A DNA stretch of 35,000 nt from Halisarca cf. caerulea (GCA_963170055.1 CAUJGJ010000069.1:1800701-1835700), one strand, 5' to 3'; shown: positions 8,517 to 18,311, counted from the first letter of the stretch. Notes: generated by a model not told the origin, from the sequence alone. A program made the numbers and translations.

Positions 8517-9206
8517 TAGTCTCGTTCCCAGCCCCACTTCTGGCCGCCATTTTATTCTTGCTGGGAAGGTGGGTCTGGTACATATCTGCAGAATCCTTGG
8601 ATGTTCGTTGGGTAAAAGTTGTGTAAGACCTCGTGACTAACATCTAGAGTTTTAGAGTAGAGAATTCTCTTTTTAGAGAAACGAGCTACCTGGTCGTCCA
8701 TCAAGCTCACAAGTGGCGAAAGTATTACGAAAATACTTTGCTGTTCTGAGGATAGACATAAGATTTTTTTCAGTTTGTCTACTACTTTGGGAATCAATGT
8801 AAACTACCTTTCCACTTCCCATAGGTAGCAAGACAAACACGTCCTTTCATGGTGTGGAGTATAGTTCTATCAGTAAAGTAAAACTGTGTGATCCTTCTGA
8901 GCGCCACAGTTTACCGTTTTCTTTGAAGCAAACCAAATTAGGGCCTGCCCCAAATTAGGACGGTTTACCTTATTCGAGTCCACTTCGGTTTGAAAAACGC
9001 TGGGCATACTTTGTCTTTTTTCCTTTGTCTCTTTGAAGCAAAAGCAGCAATGCTCAGCAATACGTGCGTACATATTCAGCATGGTTATCACGTGAAATTG
9101 CGCAATAAATTTTGCAGTAGATCCAAGGTTTCATTGTATATGTACCAGACCCATCTTCCCAGCGAGAATAAAATGGCAGCCGGAAGTGGGTCTGGGTACG
9201 AGACTA
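8517..9206. mobile_element. Inverted-repeat element carrying a RecQ-like helicase remnant
   Basis: The left end, TAGTCTCGTTCCCAGCCCCA at 8517, is repeated in inverted orientation at about 9130-9206 (reverse complement TAGTCTCGTACCCAGACCCA). The inverted similarity runs about 75-95 bp and includes GCCATTTTATTC and GGGTCTGGTACATAT. The 690-bp body contains a degraded RecQ-type helicase fragment on minus. The same terminus also occurs as a partial copy at 8327, and a related one in the hairpin at 12873. Target duplications could not be established. Confidence 0.6.
8640..8846 (-). pseudogene. RecQ-like DNA helicase fragment
   Basis: Reading minus from 8846, one frame gives KDVFVLLPMGSGK, a Walker A motif in the RecQ context. 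After a frame change near 8797 a second frame gives PKVVDKL and then FVILSPLVSLMDDQVARF, which matches RecQ motif Ia (SPLxxLMxDQV). The two pieces have the right order and spacing for one protein. An in-frame stop lies just before the first piece, and the DEAH box and later motifs are missing, so this is a relic. RecQ-like helicases recur as repeated sequences in several invertebrate genomes; an origin inside this element is inferred. Confidence 0.65.
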
Positions 9207-9974
9207 AAGAAATACATACAGTGATACTTCCCAATGTTATTACACGTTATGGACAGCAATCTACGTACTTGGCTTGAGCCTGTCTTGCCCTTTGCCCACC
9301 TAGCCCTGTACCGGTTTTGCAACTTACCCTTGTTCCAAGTGTTTTTGGAGAATCCTTTTTTGATAAGGCCTTTTTGCACAATCCTGTGTCAATCCTACAT
9401 CCTTTTACCATCTTAAATGGTTTTTATATACCTTAAATTTTACATGAACACAGCTATACATGTACGTATGTACATAGGTAAAAGTGCAATCTACTCATGC
9501 AGTTTAAGACTCGTAGTACTGTACTCCATGAAAGTGTAGTCTACTCAGTTGTAAGACTACCAGGAATACATAAAAGTGTAGTCCACTCAGTTGTAAGACT
9601 ACCAGGAATACATAAAAGTGTAGTCTACTCCTATGATCCGGATTCGGCCTTAGTGTGAACACAGCTATACATGCATGTACGTACGTACGTAGTACTCCAT
9701 AAAAGTGCAATCAACTCAGGAACTCTGTAATACCACTAGAATAGAGCTAGTGCTTATCTATAAGTGGAAATGTATACCAACCACCTGCAACAGCACTGTC
9801 CAAAATGTACTAATTCCACAAGAATATCACACATGTTTCAACGTACATACAGTACATACCTACGTATGCTGATGCATGATATCATCATTGTGGGAATAAC
9901 ATGACAGATTTCCTATGTATATGTTGGGTCAAGGAACCTGAGAAATTCAACAACAATCCAAATCATCCCATGCG
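9207..9974. other. Spacer with 42-bp tandem repeat
   Basis: About 9534-9632 holds roughly two and a half copies of a 42-bp unit (GTAGTCTACTCAGTTGTAAG, then ACTACCAGGAATACATAAAAGT). The rest is AT-rich with scattered TACGTACG motifs. I see no gene. Confidence 0.6.
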
Positions 9975-10205
9975 TGTGTGTACACACGTAGCTGATCAAC
10001 ATGCCTTGGGTTATCTCTGGGGAGACACTGCACAGCAAGTACATATCAATGGGTGTGCTAAGTGCAAGCATATGTAAACTCTTAATACCAGGACTGGAAA
10101 CATGCCAGTGTACCTGCGTATACATGATACATACATGCATTTATCATAAGCTGGGGCCTGGGAGAATACCAAAGGCTAACCAGTCTAAATAATGTTACCT
10201 GATAC
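9975..10205. repeat. Segmental duplication block Y, copy 2
   Basis: This is the second copy of the block at 6650-6880. It is followed directly by an orphan paralog 3' flank instead of by a repeat-protein gene. Confidence 0.8.
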
Positions 10206-10215
10206 CGGATACCTG

Positions 10216-10271
10216 ATAAGTGTGTAGATTTGCTCCAAAGTAGATAAATAAGTAAACACTTCCCAACAAGT
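10216..10271 (+). pseudogene. Orphan 3' flank of a lost repeat-protein gene
   Basis: AGTGTGTAGATTTGCTCCAAAG followed by ACACTTCCCAACAAGTACAA matches the 3' flanks of genes 1 (about 5648), 2 (about 8286) and 3 (about 12570). No coding sequence precedes it. Block Y lies just before it and block X just after, the order expected if one gene was deleted from a tandem array. Confidence 0.6.
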
Positions 10272-10503
10272 ACAAATACAGTTGCAGCACGTCACCAGAT
10301 TATGATATGCTAAGAGTTGATCACTCCCTAATCCAACAACCTCTGTAATCTGACACAATTTTGCTACCCACAGAATAAGATTGGATTTAGCACAGTTAGC
10401 CCCTGCGGAGGTACTACACCTACTACTCGTGTGCATAACCACATGTGACCAATATGTACGCATGTACTGTGCAACTGCATGTCATGTACTCATATAGCAC
10501 TAT
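10272..10503. repeat. Segmental duplication block X, copy 2
   Basis: This is the second copy of the block at 6030-6255, located after the orphan 3' flank and upstream of gene 3. The spacer 10504-10920 contains a TATA-like TTATAAAATA near 10885 and no recognised gene. Confidence 0.8.
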
Positions 10504-11025
10504 GCAGATCTATGTATATAGCGAAGCATTGCATACAACTAAATTCCACACACAAACATATGACATGTTAAAATTCCCACTTTCATACAATGTGACATAA
10601 ATATATATGTACACAGTAAGTACAAGACAATGAACGTTTCTTCATGTGGCGAAACACAACTGTTATTGTGTTATTACAGCAATACCAAAGGCACCAACAA
10701 GAAACCTCACAAGTGGTCACATGTGACTGGTTCTGTATTCCTCAGCAGACTTTATAAATCATGAATATCATTATACCAGGACTGATAGCTTCAATTATCT
10801 ATCTCTGGGGTTTGAGTATCTATGGTTAAAAGAATAACTCAAGTGGATAAGATTAGCTGGACTACATAAAGTAACCAGTAGTAGTTATAAAATATCTAGT
10901 AGCTATATTTCTTTACAATCGGATTTCTGTTGAAAAGGAGCTCAGCTCATTGCACTACCTACTACTGTGAAGATTACCTCTCAGCAAAGATAGCGGACAA
11001 CAGATACATCTGCAGAATTATCAAG

Positions 11026-12081
11026 ATGGCAGAAATCCCTTTAAAAAGGACATTAGTGCTTCAGAAAGAATCTCTTCTCCTTACCAACAAACAAGAAAGA
11101 GCTACTGAACTGACCTGTAAACCACTACCAGCTGAGGACAAGGGCACTAACAGTGAGTTTGTACCTGGGCTAGTACCACTCACTGGATGGGCAGCTGCTG
11201 TGAGGGAGCAGAACACTCAGCTGGTACTATGTGTCGGAACAGCACACCTCACAGATGTTCATTACTGCAGCAAAAGTGACAGAGAACACACAAACCTCTC
11301 CTACGCTACACCCAGCAAAGAAGAAACCCCTTTCTTCACAAAGAAGCAAGAATTGGTACTTCCACCAACTTCTTGTCAGCAAAGAGGAACATTTGGCAAC
11401 AACAGTGAGTTTGTGGCTGGACTAACACCACTCACTGAGTGGATGAAAGCTGTGCAGGGACAAAGTTCTCAGCTGGTACCAGGTGCACGAATCACACATC
11501 CGACATTTCCACCTTCACAAAACACACATCTGACATCTCCACCCTCACAAATCACACATCTGACATCCTCACCCTCACAAATCACACAGCTGGCATCTCT
11601 ACCTTCTCACAATACAAGCAACAGAGAACACATAAGCCTCGGCTTTGTCACGTTTGGTGAGGAAGAGACCTACTCTACAGCAGAACAAGAAATGGTGCTC
11701 ACACTAACAGCTCAGCAGGAATCACAAGGAGTATTCAAGAAAAACAGTGAGCTTGTGACTGGAGTACAGCCACTCAATGAGTGTACAGCTGCTGAGCAGG
11801 AACAGAAAGCTCAGCTGCTACCAGGTGTACTAACTACACACACCACATCTCCACATAGCTGCAATACAAGGGACAGAGAACACACCAATCCCTTGTTAGC
11901 CACATTTGGTGAGGAAGAGACCTTTCACTTTATAAAGGAACAAGAGATTGTGCTTCCACCAACTGCTCAGCTTGAACCAGAAGGTGCAACTGTTGAGAGG
12001 TGTGAGCTTGTGAATGGAGTGCTACCATTTGGTAGACTGCTAGCCATCATGGAGAAAGAAAGAGCTGAACTAGTAATGTAA
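11026..12081 (+). CDS. Four-repeat acidic protein, paralog 3
   Basis: The gene has 351 residues from the ATG at 11026 (MAEIPLKRTL), which aligns with MSEKSPERKL of gene 1. An upstream in-frame ATG at 10930 would add 32 residues that have no counterpart in the paralogs, so I prefer 11026. The four ~84-residue repeats are as in gene 1, with the linker minisatellite expanded to four units. It ends in RAELVM like gene 1. The leader shares the GTTGAAAAGGAG and CAGCAAAGATAG blocks with its paralogs. It is intronless, with no signal peptide and no known domain. The DREHTN/EQNxQLVPGV motif order is fully kept, so it is probably a functional paralog. Function is unknown. Confidence 0.75.
   Translation: MAEIPLKRTLVLQKESLLLTNKQERATELTCKPLPAEDKGTNSEFVPGLVPLTGWAAAVREQNTQLVLCVGTAHLTDVHYCSKSDREHTNLSYATPSKEETPFFTKKQELVLPPTSCQQRGTFGNNSEFVAGLTPLTEWMKAVQGQSSQLVPGARITHPTFPPSQNTHLTSPPSQITHLTSSPSQITQLASLPSHNTSNREHISLGFVTFGEEETYSTAEQEMVLTLTAQQESQGVFKKNSELVTGVQPLNECTAAEQEQKAQLLPGVLTTHTTSPHSCNTRDREHTNPLLATFGEEETFHFIKEQEIVLPPTAQLEPEGATVERCELVNGVLPFGRLLAIMEKERAELVM
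11492..11612 (+). repeat. 30-bp coding minisatellite, four copies in gene 3
   Basis: This is the same unit as in gene 1, here four times with point differences. Each unit encodes about ten residues of the THLTSPPSQ type. Confidence 0.8.
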
Positions 12082-12660
<579 letters not shown>

Positions 12661-12872
12661 GTAAGCTTGCCCCCGGTACTAGCGGAAATAGATTTCACTG
12701 AATGTTTTTCGATCTTGTATGTGGCATCATTTTGAAATAATGATGGGATTTCTCCCTCATCACATGAATCCTGTTAGTAGAAAGCATGGTGCTTACCTGA
12801 GCATTGTTGAGTGGCCAAACCGTCCACAATCTCTGGACTTCGAAGGAAACATTTGCTAAACTCATCCTGCAT

Positions 12873-12939
12873 TAGTCTCGCGTCGCCAGCCCCTTTTCCT
12901 AATCGCGTTTCCGGAAAAGGGGCTGGCTACGCGAGACTA
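12873..12939. mobile_element. 67-bp hairpin MITE
   Basis: The left arm TAGTCTCGCGTCGCCAGCCC and the inverted right arm (reverse complement TAGTCTCGCGTAGCCAGCCC) enclose a loop of fewer than 15 bases. The flanks TCCTGCAT and TCCTACAT resemble an imperfect 8-bp target duplication. The TAGTCTCG end is shared with the element at 8517. The region 12661-12872 holds nothing I can identify with confidence. Confidence 0.7.
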
Positions 12940-13050
12940 TCCTACATACAGTTCATCCGTATTGTTCACGTCTGTTCAAGGACTGGTACCGATTCCATTC
13001 TAATCTGAACTTGGAACGGGTTTGAGTCGTTTTGAGTGGAGCACTGGCAG

Positions 13051-14899
13051 ATGGGGAAGCTGAGCTTTGGTAAACTGTTGGACCGGCTAAAGAATTCGGG
13101 CAGCATGGACGAAAGGAAAAGTGAGTATCTTCTACTCAAGCTATCGTCAAAGGTATCTCAATCTTCTTACGCCCTACCTCTCTCTATCAAGGTATTCTTA
13201 CAGCGGCCTGTGCTCAGAACGTGACTGTCACGTGCGTGCAATTTGGTGAGTTTTTAACATTAATTTATCAATATTTCCTTATATAGTTTCTATAATGAGA
13301 TTCACCCGTATAGGAATGTGATTTCTCTTGAGTTTCCATTGCAATGCATTTTATTTGTTGAGACATAAGTTAGTAGGTCATGTGGTATTGTGTATACACA
13401 ATGAGACAAGAATGCGGTACATAGCCTGCTGAATGCTGTCAATGAAATCATGATAGCATTAGCATGCAGACACATGTGTCTTTGGCTCTGTTTAATCTGT
13501 GAATATGCAGTCTGACATAGCCAGACCCATGCTCGTCATGACTGACAGCGGAAAGGGTCGACTAAGCCAGACTATGTACAGTGGAACCCACTTAACATGA
13601 AACTCAAGAGACTGATGGAAAGTGTTCGTGTTATCAGAATTTCATGTTATCAGAACAAATATAATAGTGTAAAATCCAAAATACAGAGGATACTGTTAAT
13701 AGTAAATCATGAAAGCAGCAAATATCCCTTTTAGTGTCATTGGTATTTCTAATTGATCTGATAACATGAAATTCTGATAAATGATTACTTTTCATCAGTC
13801 TCTTGAGTTTCATGTTGAGAGGTGTCCACTTTACATAATACAAACTGAGCATTCATATAAAACATCAAAATTGCAGAAATTTTTGCAGCTCACAAAAATT
13901 TCACAAACCAGAAACATTTGTAAAAGGAATTCAGATTGTCTGCCATCTTAGTAACATGTGAATACTATATGGACAAAGACCAAACTATTCCCACATGAAA
14001 ATTTTTATAAAACATTGCTACGTACGTAGCTCGTGACAGTCCTAACTGTTGTTGATCATGAAAAATTCCCAATATCCAGTTTGCTATGCTATAACCTTTC
14101 TTGTGCAAAGTAATCTTTATGCCACCATTTTTATGATGTCATTCCAACCAGATAAAATGACATCAACTCATATTAGAGAATTCAGTGCTTGTTAGCACCC
14201 CGCCTGACTACAGTGGAAAGTAGTGATAAAGAATTCTCTTACAGGGAATGTCTGTGTAATATAGTAAATATATTCATGTGACCCGGTAAATGTTCCACTG
14301 TTAAAGGTTAACTGGTTAAAGTGAATTTCTGAAATACAGTGAAAATCCTCTCTAATCCGACACTCAATGGAATGTGAGAATAATGTCGGATCAGGAGGTT
14401 GTCTGATTGCGGAACGACTATTGCCATGCTTTAATATGGTGACTGTACCTCATTAGACGGTTGGATTAAAGAGAATGTCAGATTACAGAGGTGTTGGACT
14501 AGAGAGGTTTCTCTGCAATGAAGAATTCTCAGTGTCCCCGAGAGATTCCCCAGAGAATATGATTCCACTGTATTGGTCCTGCACAGCCCAAACCACACTT
14601 TTGCTCCTTTTGATATGATGACATCATCAAATGAAAAGGAGTGGAAGGCATGATCTGGGCTTTGTGAGGCTACCTGACTATCATGTGAGTTCGTAAGTAT
14701 CATGTCCCTACATTTTTATATTGCAGGGCAGATTCTGTCTCTTTTGAAATTTCCAGCCGAGCGGAAGACTGCTGCCAAAATAATGGGGAAGTGTGTGTCA
14801 GACAAACAGAATGTTCAAGAACACCTTGTTCCCTACCTAGCACTGGAAAGCAAGGACATTAGAGATTATGTTTTAAAGACGGTTGTAACTGCAACGTAA
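13051..14899 (+). CDS. Small DUF4476-like protein, two exons
   Basis: Exon 1 is 13051-13120 and exon 2 is 14727-14899. The intron is bounded by GTGAGT and a TTTTTATATTGCAG acceptor, phase 1. The joined product is 80 residues: MGKLSFGKLLDRLKNSG..., then QILSLLKFPAERKTAAKIM, SDKQNVQEHLVPYLALES and KDIRDYVLKTV. The repeated pattern of two short helical units (ΦΦxxΦxFpxeRxxAxxΦΦ, then ΦxDxxN) resembles DUF4476, a small all-helical domain of unknown role found at the ends of various animal proteins. That match is from memory of the pattern and is moderate. Exon 1 could have further upstream exons that I did not find. The stop codon lies 65 bp before the DHFR start, on the same strand. The intron carries several mariner-type MITEs. 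Confidence 0.6.
13515..13577. mobile_element. Short palindromic MITE-like sequence
   Basis: CATAGCCAGACCC at the left and GGGTCGACTAAGCCAGACTATG at the right are imperfect inverted repeats. It lies in the intron of the DUF4476-like gene. Confidence 0.45.
13577..13833. mobile_element. Mariner-type MITE, ~257 bp
   Basis: The left end CAGTGGAACCCACTTAACAT and the following AACTCAAGAGACTGATG are repeated inverted at the right end (CATCAGTCTCTTGAGTTTCATGTT). The inverted arms are over 70 bp. The CAGTGGAACC terminus is typical of Tc1/mariner/pogo MITEs. Confidence 0.75.
14337..14520. mobile_element. Mariner-type MITE (CAGTGAAA...TCTAATCCGACA)
   Basis: The terminus CAGTGAAAATCCTCTCTAAT is matched inverted by CAGAGAAACCTCTCTAGTCC at the right. 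Internal motifs such as GATTACAGAGGTGTTGGA recur at about 29565-29588, so it belongs to the same family as the copy at 29423. Confidence 0.75.
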
Positions 14900-14964
14900 A
14901 ATTCTGCCATGGATATTCTATGAGCGATGAGTGAAGGTCACGTGACTAACGGCGCGGGTTGAAA
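14900..14964 (+). promoter_or_regulatory. Compact DHFR promoter with E-box and E2F-like site
   Basis: Only 65 bp separate the upstream stop codon from the DHFR ATG. They contain the palindromic E-box GTCACGTGAC (about 14938-14947) and a GGCGCGGG sequence (about 14951-14958) resembling an E2F half site. Mammalian DHFR promoters are E2F-controlled; the regulatory role here is inferred. No AATAAA is present for the upstream gene. Confidence 0.45.
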
Positions 14965-16594
14965 ATGGCCGAGGTAACGGACATGCAGTCCTTGAAGAGA
15001 CTGTCCATTTGCGTGGCTGTGGCGAAAAATGGCGTGATTGGTGCTAACGCTGGCATACCATGGCCAAGATTAAAGTGTGTTGTGTAATTTCAGAAAATCC
15101 CAGGTGTCCCTGTGTAGCAGTTCTGTACCGTCAACGTCTTTCTTCAGTACAGATTTGAAGAATATGAGAATAATTACTTCCAGAGCACCAGAAGGTACAT
15201 CATATTTAAAGGGATACCAGATTTTAGTTCAATCGTTTGTTTACTTTCTGTTTCTACTTTAGGAAAGCGGAATGCCGTCATCTTGGGAAGAAAAACTTTC
15301 CTAAGCGTTCCGAAGAAGGTTAGGCCGCTAAAGGGACGGTACAACGTGGTCCTCACCACTAAACCGAGGTATCGGATTGCACGGGATCCGCTTGTTGGCT
15401 CACATGACCATACTCATAGCTATTGGATGTATTGCATTGGTGGTTTGAAATATCTGCAGTTACGTACTTGTACGTGTATTGCAGACGACCCCCTGGGCTA
15501 CTCTGTATTATAGACAACCCTGGCTACCCTGTATTGCAGACGACCGGGCTACTCTGTACTGCAGACAACCCTGGCTACTCTGCATTGCAGACGACCTGGG
15601 CTACTCTGTACTGCAGACAACCCTGGCTACTCTGTACTGCAGACAACCCTGGCTACTCTGTATTGCAGACGACCTGGGCTACTCTGTACTGCAGACAACC
15701 CTGGCTACTCTGTACTGCAGACAACCCTGGCTACTCTGTACTGCAGACGACCCGGGCTACTCTGTACTGCGGACAACCTGGGCTACTCTGTATTATAGAC
15801 AACCCTGGCTACCCTGTATTGCAGACGACCGGGCTACTCTGTACTGCAGACAACCCTGGCTACTCTGTATTGCAGACGACCTGGGCTACTCTGTACTGCA
15901 GACAACCCTAGCTACTCTGTACTGCAGACAACCCTGGCTACTCTGTACTGCAGACAACCCTGGCTACTCTGTATTGCAGACGACCTGGGCTACTCTGTAC
16001 TGCAGACAACCCGGGCTACTCTGTACTGCAGACAACCCTGGCTACTCTGTACTGCAGGCAACCCTGGCTACTCTGTATTGCAGACGACCTGGGCTACTCT
16101 GTACTGCAGACAACCCTGGCTACTCTGTACTGCAGACAACCCTGGCTACTCTGTACTGCAGACAACCCTGGCTACTCTGTACTGCAGACAACCCTGGCTA
16201 CTCTGTACTGCAGACAACCCTGGCTACTCTGTACTGCAGACAACCCGGACTACTCTGTACTGCAGACAACCCTGGCTACTCTGTATTATAGACAACCCTG
16301 GCTACTCTGTATTATAGACAACCTGGGCTACTCTGTATTGCAGACAATCTGGGCTACTCTGTATTATCACAGATGTTATCTATTGTGTGTTTGTGCATGC
16401 ATGAGTGTGTACTTACATATCCTGTATGTGTGAGCAACCTCTCACTCTACTATCTTCTGTGCCACATCCAGTGAGGTCCCAGATGCTCATGCGACAGTGT
16501 CTTCACTGATGGGAGCCGTTGAGATGATGTCAAGACCACCTCTGTCAGATGAGATACATGAGATACATGTACTGGGAGGCTCTGGAGTTTATGC

Positions 16595-16664
<70 letters not shown>

Positions 16665-16711
16665 CGTGTGTGTGCGTGTGTCTGTGTGTGTGTGTATGCG
16701 TGTGTGTGCAT

Positions 16712-16774
<63 letters not shown>

Positions 16775-17366
16775 TGTGTGTGGTGCATACATGTGTGCAT
16801 ATGTGGTGTGTGTGTTTTTATGTGCATGTGTGTATCAAGGTATGTATGTACCGTATGTACACAGTCCTTCTGTCATGTATTCACCAGTAGAAGACCTTCT
16901 CTCATAGGAACAGTACGTATTTCTGTCCTCTATTAGAATTAACATTTTAAAGGTTATTTTTCTGTACAATTACAGTAATACAGTGATATCTCCAATAGCA
17001 GACACTCTGAAATAGGGACAGCCTCTCTGTAAATGACACAGCTTGAGGTCCCAGAATATTCTCTGTTTATAGTTTCAGTACATATTCAACCTCTCAAAGA
17101 GGACAACCTCCTTACAAAGGACAAAAGGGCCTTCCAAAAGTGTCCTTTGTTTGGAGACTCCACAGTAAATGCTGTGGATGTGTGTGTGAGATTTAATTTC
17201 ATTTGTTCTTCTCTACCTCATACACGCAAGGAGACATTGTCCTCCCCACTGTTGGACAAGGTGTACTACACTGATGTGAAGCAGGCGTTTGAGGGGGACA
17301 CCTATTTCCCCGAGTGGAACAGAGATGGTTTTGAGATCATTGAGTAAGTGTGTGTGTGTGTGTGTG

Positions 17367-17432
<66 letters not shown>

Positions 17433-17445
17433 TGTGTGTGTGTGT

Positions 17446-17503
<58 letters not shown>

Positions 17504-17789
17504 ATGGATGGGTCGGTGTGGTCTGTCTATTCTTGTATACTTGTGTGGATGGGTTGTATGTATTAATTTTACTGTATCTGTCATTGTGCGGAGGTGCACT
17601 GCATGAACAGCGAAACACGAAAATTGATCATACCAGGACAGACTAACATAATAGTACGTATATCACATCTCTGCTGTAACGTTACATCATCTTGCACACA
17701 GGGATCCTGACGTCCCCACTGGTCTCATATCAGAGAATGGTGTTGATTACAATATCACAGTCTATCAACGAAAGACCACTTCACATTGA
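14965..17789 (+). CDS. DHFR: Dihydrofolate reductase, six exons
   Basis: DHFR reduces dihydrofolate to tetrahydrofolate with NADPH, supplying one-carbon units for thymidylate and purine synthesis. Exons: 14965-15074, 15148-15194, 15263-15368, 16472-16595, 17231-17343 and 17702-17789. All introns are GT-AG, with phases 2, 1, 2, 0, 2. The joined product is 195 residues, close to the usual animal length of about 187. Visible motifs: [14 protein letters not shown] (Met20-loop region), the substrate-binding acid as Asp39 in [15 protein letters not shown], the NADPH-binding VLGGSGVYA, and a C-terminal [10 protein letters not shown] strand. The breakpoints fall where vertebrate DHFR is split (before the -FRYF helix, before GK-NxVIMG, after the -VLS/VLT strand, after GGSxVY, and before the C-terminal block). 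A short N-terminal extension ([11 protein letters not shown]) precedes the core. A poly(A) signal lies at 17939. Confidence 0.95.
15487..16365. repeat. 26-bp minisatellite in DHFR intron 3, ~34 copies
   Basis: The unit CTACTCTGTACTGCAGACAA plus CCCTGG repeats with variants (TATTGCAGACGACCTGGG, TATTATAGACAACC). A longer pattern recurs about 285 bp apart (15500s and 15790s onward), roughly eleven units, which shows block duplication. The open frames across it result from the repeat and are not coding. Confidence 0.95.
16596..16784. repeat. (GT)n microsatellite starting at DHFR intron 4 donor
   Basis: The exon ends TATGCT and the intron opens GTATGTGTGTG, running directly into about 185 bp of GT repeats with a few CGTGTGTCT interruptions. 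Confidence 0.95.
16978..17166. mobile_element. Degenerate mariner-type MITE in DHFR intron 4
   Basis: The left end is CAGTGATATCTCCAATAGCA. The inverted right end (reverse complement) is CTGTGGAGTCTCCAAACAAA followed by GGACACTTTTGGAAGG. Similarity of the arms is partial. Confidence 0.55.
17344..17502. repeat. (GT)n microsatellite starting at DHFR intron 5 donor
   Basis: The donor GTAAGTGTGTGTG merges without a gap into about 150 bp of GT repeats. Confidence 0.95.
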
Positions 17790-17938
17790 GATACGTTTTC
17801 CATCTCGAGATCAAATCAACTCTTGCTTTGTTCAATCATTGCTGTGGCACTAGCAGAAATTATACATTTACATACACCTTGAGTATATGTATGTACTGAC
17901 TGGGAATGCATTAATATACATATATGTATTATTATTAT

Positions 17939-17944
17939 AATAAA
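17939..17944 (+). terminator. DHFR poly(A) signal
   Basis: AATAAA on plus, 150 bp after the DHFR stop codon. A TTTATT (AATAAA on minus) at 17960-17965 could serve gene A, which converges from the right. Confidence 0.55.
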
Positions 17945-17959
17945 ATTACTGTATTAAAT

Positions 17960-17965
17960 TTTATT
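17960..17965 (-). terminator. Possible poly(A) signal of membrane-protein gene A
   Basis: AATAAA read on minus, about 350 bp downstream of the gene A stop codon in an AT-rich stretch. Other than the two convergent 3' ends, I see nothing in 17790-18311. Confidence 0.35.
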
Positions 17966-18311
17966 ATATTATTATTATTGAATACATTTACAGCTCTTAT
18001 AGTGTAAATTTCACTTAAAAATTGACTAATAGTAAATAATAATATTGTGGTACAGGTAAATATACCAGTCAACGTTGATCCATGTACCAACATACGTATG
18101 TACATAGAGATCAACAGTAAACATAAGCAATATACAAAACAACATACAAAGCAAACAAGCAACAACATTGATTCTGTCATGCATCCATTAATAATAATCT
18201 AACACATGCAATTCAACATGGATGCATGCATGAGTGCAGAAGGAAGCAAGTGATATCTGAAGTTGGTACATAATTTTGTGTTCCATCTCTTCAGAATACC
18301 CTTTGCAGAGT

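Noticed and set aside
12661..12872. Exon-like minus sequence with a GTAAGC donor and CTAACAG acceptor, and a plus EWPNRPQSLDF resembling a mariner motif
   Set aside because: The implied intron would be only 26 nt and no longer gene model could be built. The mariner resemblance is too short.
15423..16317. Long repeat-protein-like frames ([13 protein letters not shown]...)
   Set aside because: The 26-bp minisatellite lacks in-frame stops. It lies inside DHFR intron 3 between well-defined splice sites, and the unit is not a multiple of three.
16497..16936. Overlapping open frames encoding Val-Cys or His-Thr runs (also at 17213-17646, 18818-19368, 25167-25601, 26910-27450, 27313-28223 and 28791-29150)
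   Set aside because: They are translations of (GT)n/(CA)n microsatellites, open in several frames on both strands with no other coding signal.
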